This document shows positions 58,932 to 64,000 of a stretch of 64,000 bases of DNA, piece by piece; the first letter of the stretch is position 1, and each line of letters begins with the position of its first letter. Under the pieces are notes generated by a model, which ran no database searches, was not told where the DNA came from, and saw nothing but the letters and a program-made list of their open reading frames with translations. Source of the DNA: Varunaivibrio sulfuroxidans (GTDB lineage: Bacteria; Pseudomonadota; Alphaproteobacteria; Rhodospirillales; Magnetovibrionaceae); NCBI RefSeq assembly GCF_029318635.1, contig NZ_CP119676.1, positions 2,245,001-2,309,000 on the forward strand, read 5' to 3'. Position numbers and translations under genes: made by a program.

Positions 58932-59894
58932 ATGACTGAGGCCATGTCAAACACCGTGCACGGTCCCTCTCATCACGCGCCGAAAGCGCCTTCCGGCGCA
59001 AGCGATATTATTGACGGCGGCTGGGTCGATCGCCTCGCTCCGACGGTGGTGCGGCCCTATTTGCATCTCATGCGCCTGGATCGCCCGATCGGCGCGTGGC
59101 TTTTGCTGTTGCCGTGTTGGTGGGGTGTCGCCCTGGCTTCGCGCGGGGCGCCGGATGTTGTTGTTCTGGCGTTGTTCGCCGTCGGCGCTGTGGTGATGCG
59201 CGGGGCGGGTTGCACCATGAACGACATCGCCGATCGCAATTTCGACGGCAAGGTGGCGCGCACGGCCACCCGGCCGATTCCGTCGGGCGCGGTAAGCGTT
59301 TTTCAGGCGGGTGTTTTTTTGGCGCTGTTGTGCTTGTTGGGGCTCGTCGTCCTGGTTCAGTTCAATGCCTTCGCGATCGCTTTGGGGGCGTCGTCACTGG
59401 GGTTGGTGGCGATTTACCCGTTCATGAAGCGGGTGACCTATTGGCCGCAATTCTTTCTCGGGTTGGCGTTCAACTGGGGGGCGCTTTTGGGTTGGGCGGT
59501 GGAACGCGCAAGTCTAGGCGTCGCGCCGTTGGTGCTGTACGCGGCGGGAATCTTCTGGACCCTAGGCTACGACACCATTTACGCCCATCAAGATAAAGAG
59601 GACGACATCCTTATTGGGATTAAGTCCACCGCCTTGCGTCTGGGTAAGGCGACGGGGCGCTGGTTGATTGGCTTTTACGCCATGACGATCGGATTAATTG
59701 GCGTGGCGGGATATTTCGCCGGATTGGGTTGGCTGTTTTATGTGGGGCTGGTCGCGGCCGCCCTGCATTTGGCGTGGCAAGTGGCGACGCTGGATACCGA
59801 CGCGCCGAAAAATTGCCTGCGGCGGTTTAAATCCAATCGCGATTTCGGTCTCATCGTGTTCGCGGCTATCGTTGCCGGGCGCATGTTTTCCTGA
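58932..59894 (+). CDS. ubiA: 4-hydroxybenzoate polyprenyltransferase UbiA
   Basis: Prenylates 4-hydroxybenzoate in ubiquinone synthesis. A polytopic membrane protein with the two aspartate-rich motifs NDIADRNFDGKVARTATRP and GYDTIYAHQDKEDD, and about eight spans. 320 residues. It joins coq7 and the partial ubiD as ubiquinone genes of this window. Divergent from rsmE; converges on a hypothetical gene 3 bp downstream. Confidence 0.94.
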   Translation: MTEAMSNTVHGPSHHAPKAPSGASDIIDGGWVDRLAPTVVRPYLHLMRLDRPIGAWLLLLPCWWGVALASRGAPDVVVLALFAVGAVVMRGAGCTMNDIADRNFDGKVARTATRPIPSGAVSVFQAGVFLALLCLLGLVVLVQFNAFAIALGASSLGLVAIYPFMKRVTYWPQFFLGLAFNWGALLGWAVERASLGVAPLVLYAAGIFWTLGYDTIYAHQDKEDDILIGIKSTALRLGKATGRWLIGFYAMTIGLIGVAGYFAGLGWLFYVGLVAAALHLAWQVATLDTDAPKNCLRRFKSNRDFGLIVFAAIVAGRMFS

Positions 59895-59896
59895 GG

Positions 59897-60712
59897 TCAG
59901 CCTCGGATGGCGGGTGGGGAGAACGGATGCGCGGTTTCTTTCATGGCCGCCGTGCAGCGGGCGCGTAGGGCGTCGTCGTCGATGATTCGCAAGATGAAAT
60001 GCTCCAGCGCCGCGCCGGGGGCGAACATATCGCGCATCCGCGCGAGGACGCTTTTTTGATCGCGTGCGGGCCAACGCCGCCCCCGGGCCCGAAAGGCGGC
60101 CAGGGGGACGGGCTCTCCGTCCAAGGAGAGCGCCCCATGACGGCAAATATAAGCGCCAGGGGCGGTGATGCGCCGCCCCGCCGCATCGTGAAGAACGGCG
60201 TCGTCCAAAATCCGATAGGTGTAATTTACGCCCAACGCCTCGCTCAGGTGCATGCGCGCGAGTTGGTCCGCCGTCAACCAGGTGACGTAAATTTCTGCGC
60301 GCACGCCCGGGGCGGGATACAAGTTCGCCGGAATCGCGCCGTAGCGGGAAAAATGAGCGCAGTGAACGGTGTCGTAATCGTCGAGTGCGGCGCGCGTGAC
60401 GATAATGCCGTCGCCTAAGGCTTCGGCGTCGAATTTACGTTCGAGCTGTTGCGGCGATGCGTTCGACCCGGCGGCGATGACGGGGCTGAGCTCCGGGTGT
60501 GCGTCGCGGTTGGGCAAAACGGCCAGAGGGCGCCATCCCGCCCGCGTTAACCGATAGGAAACGTCCGGTATGGCATAGGGGTAACCCAGGGCGCGGGCGA
60601 CGCGCGCGCTATCGCGTGTTTCGTCGCGCGCCTTATCGTAAAGGTCTCGGGGCGGGCGCCGACAACCGCCCTCGGGACGGGCGCGCTCCGACGGAGAGCG
60701 GGAATCGATCAT
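59897..60712 (-). CDS. Conserved hypothetical protein with a Gly-Ser-Asn motif
   Basis: A 271-residue soluble protein of unknown function. The motif VIAAGSNASPQQLERKF resembles the Y-G-S-N substrate loop of gamma-glutamyl cyclotransferase-like folds, but the tyrosine is alanine here and the rest does not match. There is one Trp-rich segment (EIYVTWLTADQLARMHLSEALG) and a basic region near RARGRRWPARD. The length and codon use support a real gene. Function not assigned. Confidence 0.65.
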   Translation of the reverse strand: MIDSRSPSERARPEGGCRRPPRDLYDKARDETRDSARVARALGYPYAIPDVSYRLTRAGWRPLAVLPNRDAHPELSPVIAAGSNASPQQLERKFDAEALGDGIIVTRAALDDYDTVHCAHFSRYGAIPANLYPAPGVRAEIYVTWLTADQLARMHLSEALGVNYTYRILDDAVLHDAAGRRITAPGAYICRHGALSLDGEPVPLAAFRARGRRWPARDQKSVLARMRDMFAPGAALEHFILRIIDDDALRARCTAAMKETAHPFSPPAIRG

Positions 60713-60913
60713 GGGGTGAAACCCTCAACGCATCCGACCATGATAACCGGATTAATGTGACAATTTTATGAAGCTTTGGTCTCTTTGTGGGATAAAACTT
60801 TAGTCGCGCCGTTCAAGCGGGTATCGTCTTTATTCGTATAGGTGGACGCGCCATGCGGAAACGATTTTTTTAAAAGACGGTAAGACGGGTGCGAGAACGG
60901 GAGGGATATCCAA

Positions 60914-61282
60914 ATGGCAGGAGCACAACTGAGCGATATTTCGGGCATCGGGCCGAGCGCCGCGGACGTCCTGAGACAGGGCGGGTTTCTTACCGTCGAA
61001 CAGGTCGCCGGCGCCACGGTGGCGGCATTGACGGCGTTGAACGGATTTGGTCCGGTCCGCGCGTCGCGGACGATTGCGGCGGCGAAGGCCGTGCTTGGCG
61101 GGGCCAAGGACGCGGCGACGTTGCGCGGTGACGCCCCGTCGGCGCGGAAAAAAACCAAATCCAGCAAGAAAGACCCTAAAAAAACAAAAAAAGATAAAAA
61201 AGCTAAAAAAGACGACAAAAAAAAGAAACCCGCGAAAAAGTCCGCAAAAAAATCAAAAAAGAAAAAGTCCACGAAAAAATAA
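60914..61282 (+). CDS. Helix-hairpin-helix protein with histone-like lysine-rich tail
   Basis: The first 60 residues form a DNA-binding helix-hairpin-helix unit: LSDISGIGPSAADVLRQGG and LTALNGFGPVRASRTIAAAK, two HhH loops of G-x-G type. The last roughly 50 residues are almost wholly lysine with serine, alanine and proline, like histone H1 or HupB-type tails. GGAGGGA about nine nt ahead of ATG 60914 defines the start. A nucleoid-associated role is likely, by analogy. Divergent from the preceding hypothetical gene across 200 bp. Confidence 0.8.
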   Translation: MAGAQLSDISGIGPSAADVLRQGGFLTVEQVAGATVAALTALNGFGPVRASRTIAAAKAVLGGAKDAATLRGDAPSARKKTKSSKKDPKKTKKDKKAKKDDKKKKPAKKSAKKSKKKKSTKK

Positions 61283-61297
61283 ACGCGACGTAAGCGC

Positions 61298-63163
61298 CTA
61301 TGTTTCAGACGTGTCGAGGTAGTCGTCCGGGTCAACGGCGTCGATTTGTTCCGGGTTAAGGAATTTATCGGCGTAATCCTGATAAACCCGTTTTTCAATG
61401 AACAAAGAAAACAGGTCGGGATCGATATGCTCGTCCTTGTTCATGAACGACAAAATTTTGAGACTCTCGCTCAAGGTTTTCGCCTTCTTATAGGGTCGGT
61501 CGGCGGCGGTCAGGGCCTCGAAAATATCGGCGACCGCCATGATTCGCGCCGGAAGCGACATTTCTTCCTTTTTTAAACCGCGGGGATAGCCGGTTCCAAG
61601 CATGGTTTCGTGATGCGCCCCGGCATATTCGGGGATGCGCTTCAGGTGATTGGGGAAGGGCATTTGTTCCAGCATGACGATGGTCTGCACGGCGTGGTTG
61701 TTGATGATGTGGCGATCCTCGGGAGTTAGAGTCCCTTTGGGGATGGAGAGGTTGTAAATCTCGCCGCGATTGTACTCGTTTTCGGGTGAGGTCATGCGAA
61801 AGCCGAACGGGTTGTCCGTGCCGACGATATCGCCGTCGCGCCGGGGGAAAATGTGCTCGACTTTGTCGGCTAGGAGATATTCCCGGGCGGGCAATGGCGC
61901 GGGCGCGGTGCGCTCCATGCGCCTCAGTTCTTCGTGGGAAACGCCCAGGCGGTCGTCCAAGGTGCGCATCCAGGTGCGCTTGGCGATGGCCTCCAGGCGG
62001 GTGATTTTTTCCGCGGCCATGAATTCACCGCCGACATTGCACTCGGCGATGAAGGCGAAGTCCTCGTCAAGCCGGCGGAGTTCGTCGTCGCATTTTTGGC
62101 GCAACGCATCGACGTCGCCGCCGTTCGCGCTTTTTTTGAGAAAATCGATCTCGGCGTCGCGTTTCATGACTTCGAAGCGCATGCGGATTTCGTGAATGCG
62201 ATCGTAGATGGTCTCCAGCTTGGTGGCTTTATCGACGACATATTCGGGCGTGACGACCTTGCCGCAATCGTGCAGCCAGGACGCCAAGTGCAGTTCGTAC
62301 CAGTCGTCTTCGGTCATGGTGAAGTTCTCGAACGGCGGCGCGCTGCTTTCATGGGCGGCGCGCGCGATCATTTTCGCCAGTTCGGGGACCCGTTGACAAT
62401 GCCCGCCGGTATAGGGGGATTTGGCGTCGATCGCCCCGCCGATGACTTGAATGAAGGCGTCGAGAAGCCGGCGTTGGGCGCAAAGCAGCAGTCGGTTGTC
62501 GAGCGCCACCGCCGCCTGAGACGCCAGCGCCTCGATCAGGGGCTGGATTGCGGTGGGGAAGGCAATCGTGCATGCGCCGTCGGGGGACTGGGCATTGATC
62601 AACTGCAGGACGCCGATGACCTTGCCTTGGTGATTTTTTAGGGGCACGTTGAGAAACGATTGAGAACGATATCCCGTCGCCTCGTCGAAACTTCGTGGTC
62701 CGGAAAAATCGAACTGCGTCGTTTGATAGGCGTCGGGTATGTTGATTGTCTTGCCCGTCAAGGCGGCGTGGGCGGCGACGATGTCGTGGTTGGGTGCGCC
62801 ACTGCCGGAAGCATATAGGGGAAGAGGGGGGAAGGGAATGTCTTTGCCGGTGGTGCCGCCTTTGGCGATCCCGAGGGAATCGGTGCGCATGATTTCGAAC
62901 TTTAGGAGCGCGCCGTCCGGCGTGGGGCTAAAGACCTCGCTGGGGACGCCCTCCCTGTCAAAGACGGTGTCCAGGTTGCCGCGCAAATACAAAGTGCCGC
63001 CGTCGGCATTGCACATTGCCTTGGTTTCGAGAAGAATGCGTTCCATCAGACGGTGATGGTCGCGTTCCGCCGACAAGGCGATGCCGATCTCGATCAACTT
63101 GGCGAAATCGGCCTTGTTGTATGAGGCTTCGGCTTGGGTGGATTTCGATTTTGAGGCCGCCAT
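61298..63163 (-). CDS. GAF-HD-GYP cyclic-di-GMP phosphodiesterase with large insertion
   Basis: An N-terminal GAF domain (about residues 20-225, with SQSFLNVPLKNHQGKVIGVLQLIN) precedes an HD-GYP domain: GGHCQRV, HDCGK at 298-302, H485 to H490 (HIINNH), HHETMLGTGYPRG from 517, VADIFEALTA and DRPYK. The metal ligands of HD-GYP enzymes are present. Between 305 and 480 there is a roughly 170-residue coiled, charged insertion that standard HD-GYP domains lack. Expected to degrade cyclic di-GMP in response to a GAF ligand. Starts ATG 63163. Confidence 0.9.
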   Translation of the reverse strand: MAASKSKSTQAEASYNKADFAKLIEIGIALSAERDHHRLMERILLETKAMCNADGGTLYLRGNLDTVFDREGVPSEVFSPTPDGALLKFEIMRTDSLGIAKGGTTGKDIPFPPLPLYASGSGAPNHDIVAAHAALTGKTINIPDAYQTTQFDFSGPRSFDEATGYRSQSFLNVPLKNHQGKVIGVLQLINAQSPDGACTIAFPTAIQPLIEALASQAAVALDNRLLLCAQRRLLDAFIQVIGGAIDAKSPYTGGHCQRVPELAKMIARAAHESSAPPFENFTMTEDDWYELHLASWLHDCGKVVTPEYVVDKATKLETIYDRIHEIRMRFEVMKRDAEIDFLKKSANGGDVDALRQKCDDELRRLDEDFAFIAECNVGGEFMAAEKITRLEAIAKRTWMRTLDDRLGVSHEELRRMERTAPAPLPAREYLLADKVEHIFPRRDGDIVGTDNPFGFRMTSPENEYNRGEIYNLSIPKGTLTPEDRHIINNHAVQTIVMLEQMPFPNHLKRIPEYAGAHHETMLGTGYPRGLKKEEMSLPARIMAVADIFEALTAADRPYKKAKTLSESLKILSFMNKDEHIDPDLFSLFIEKRVYQDYADKFLNPEQIDAVDPDDYLDTSET

Positions 63164-63461
63164 GAAATTTTCTACCGTTCGGCGTGGAGGTCATCCCCGG
63201 CTTTGTGTCGTTGGTTGGGTGCGCTCTTTCGTTCCCGGGTCTTCGGAAAATGAAATATATATTATAGTTAGAATTATTCTACAGACAACACGTCCTGAAT
63301 CTAAAAAAGCAACCTTATGGCTCTGCCCAGATACGATGCTTTTTTTATTTCTTTCTTAAAATAAAAAAATAAAAAAATAAAATATTTCAATATATATTTT
63401 CAGATTCATATTGTAGCGATGATTGGTTAAGTGATTCTATACGGTGACGGGTGTACATAAA
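63164..63461. other. AT-rich intergenic region before ubiD
   Basis: About 300 bp, remarkably AT-rich from 63250 to 63420 with runs such as AAAATAAAAAAATAAAAAAATAAAATATT. It contains promoter elements for HD-GYP on the left and for ubiD on the right, but I see no gene. Confidence 0.5.
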
Positions 63462-64000
63462 ATGTCTTTTGATTCTTTGCGCGATTTCATGGAACGCCTG
63501 GAACGGGAAGGCCGTTTGGTCCGCGTCGGTGCGCCGGTTTCCACCGTTTTGGAAATGACCGAGATTCAAACCCGCCTGTTGGCGGAAAAAGGCCCGGCGG
63601 TGCTTTTTGAGAACGTGCTCGGCCCCGATGGGGCGTCGGCGGGGATGCCCGTTTTGGTCAACCTGTTCGGCACCGTGGAGCGGGTCGCCTGGGGGATGAA
63701 CCGTGCGCCGTCCGAGCTGCGCGAGGTAGGCGAGGTCTTGGCCTTCTTGCGCCAGCCCGAACCGCCCGGCGGCTGGCGCGCGGCGTTCGACATGTTACCG
63801 TTGCTCAAGACGGTGATGTCGATGAAGCCCAAGAAGGTTTCCAAAGCGCCGTGCCAGGATGTCGTGTTGTTGGGCGACGACGCCGATTTGACCAAACTGC
63901 CGGTACAGTCCTGCTGGCCGGGCGAACCCGCGCCGTTGATCACCTGGCCCCTGGTGGTCACGCGAGGACCGGAGGGCGGCGAAAAGGGCGGCGACAAGCG
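63462..64000 (+). CDS. ubiD: UbiD-family 4-hydroxy-3-polyprenylbenzoate decarboxylase (3' end outside window)
   Basis: Runs off the window end, so only the first 179 codons are visible. The start ATG 63462 opens FDSLRDFMERLEREGRLVRV, and the LLAEKGPAVLFENV and LPVQSCWPGEPAPLITWPLVVT segments are typical of UbiD, which decarboxylates 3-polyprenyl-4-hydroxybenzoate with a prenylated FMN. The active-site glutamate region lies beyond the window. Complements ubiA and coq7 in the ubiquinone pathway. Confidence 0.93.
   Translation, partial: MSFDSLRDFMERLEREGRLVRVGAPVSTVLEMTEIQTRLLAEKGPAVLFENVLGPDGASAGMPVLVNLFGTVERVAWGMNRAPSELREVGEVLAFLRQPEPPGGWRAAFDMLPLLKTVMSMKPKKVSKAPCQDVVLLGDDADLTKLPVQSCWPGEPAPLITWPLVVTRGPEGGEKGGDK

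Noticed and set aside
63340..63400. AT-rich stretch as an origin or att site
   Set aside because: No direct repeats, DnaA boxes or integrase gene; it is better explained as promoter DNA.

Overview
The window is a GC-rich stretch of chromosome that looks alphaproteobacterial, probably Rhodospirillales. The evidence is the gene set: citramalate synthase, a Coq7-type hydroxylase, a SAM-II riboswitch in front of metZ, an endonuclease-type MutL, and a DUF374/waaA/lpxK/lpxL lipid A operon. The species cannot be named from the sequence. Nearly all of it is compact coding DNA. There is no prophage, CRISPR array, rRNA operon or intact insertion sequence.

Layout. 0-7 kb: the 3' part of a PAS-GGDEF-EAL protein, an orphan conserved-type protein, cimA, trmJ, coq7-dsbB, a YqaA-type membrane protein and tRNA-Leu(CAA) with its own promoter and terminator. 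7-12.5 kb: an oppABCDF peptide importer. 12.8-18.7 kb: a twelve-gene minus-strand operon for sulfur handling. It holds two half-size YeeE/YedE channels, TusA, three very small single-span membrane proteins, a rhodanese-like protein without an active-site cysteine, three DsrE-fold-like small proteins, a periplasmic tandem rhodanese and a one-heme cytochrome c. A ribbon-helix-helix regulator diverges from it. 19.4-20.6 kb: a low-density region with a 168-bp palindromic element and an orphan integrase-like N-domain protein. 20.6-32.7 kb: maoC, ribF, ileS, lspA, a DUF3035 lipoprotein, two M16 peptidases, pgi and mutL. 32.9-35.3 kb: a second sulfur operon (DsrE, TusA, sulfide:quinone oxidoreductase-like flavoprotein, DUF1641) with inverted repeats upstream and a clear terminator. 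35.5-38.6 kb: rsmD, rluB-like, a class I amidotransferase and tadA. 38.7-44 kb: pmbA followed by the lipid A genes. 44-48 kb: M23 peptidase, xseA, purD and a 31-codon DUF1244 remnant. 48-51.5 kb: a giant flavoprotein that looks like a fusion of both NADH-dependent ferredoxin:NADP oxidoreductase (Nfn) subunits. 51.7-60.7 kb: rhodanese, metZ under a SAM-II riboswitch, tldD, an EAL protein with a C-terminal CZB zinc-sensor-like domain, gshA, rsmE, ubiA and a hypothetical protein. 60.9-64 kb: a helix-hairpin-helix protein with a lysine-rich tail, an HD-GYP phosphodiesterase and the start of ubiD.

How it fits together. Two separate sulfur modules, a further rhodanese, metZ and gshA suggest a cell that imports or oxidises reduced sulfur and passes sulfane sulfur between protein cysteines. 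The quinone genes (coq7, ubiA, ubiD) would provide the acceptor for the sulfide:quinone oxidoreductase-like enzyme. Three cyclic-di-GMP enzymes, one with a probable zinc-sensing domain, point to regulated motility or attachment. The 12.8-18.7 kb operon, with its tiny membrane proteins and a partner ending in Gly-Gly-Cys, is the best candidate for an undescribed system.
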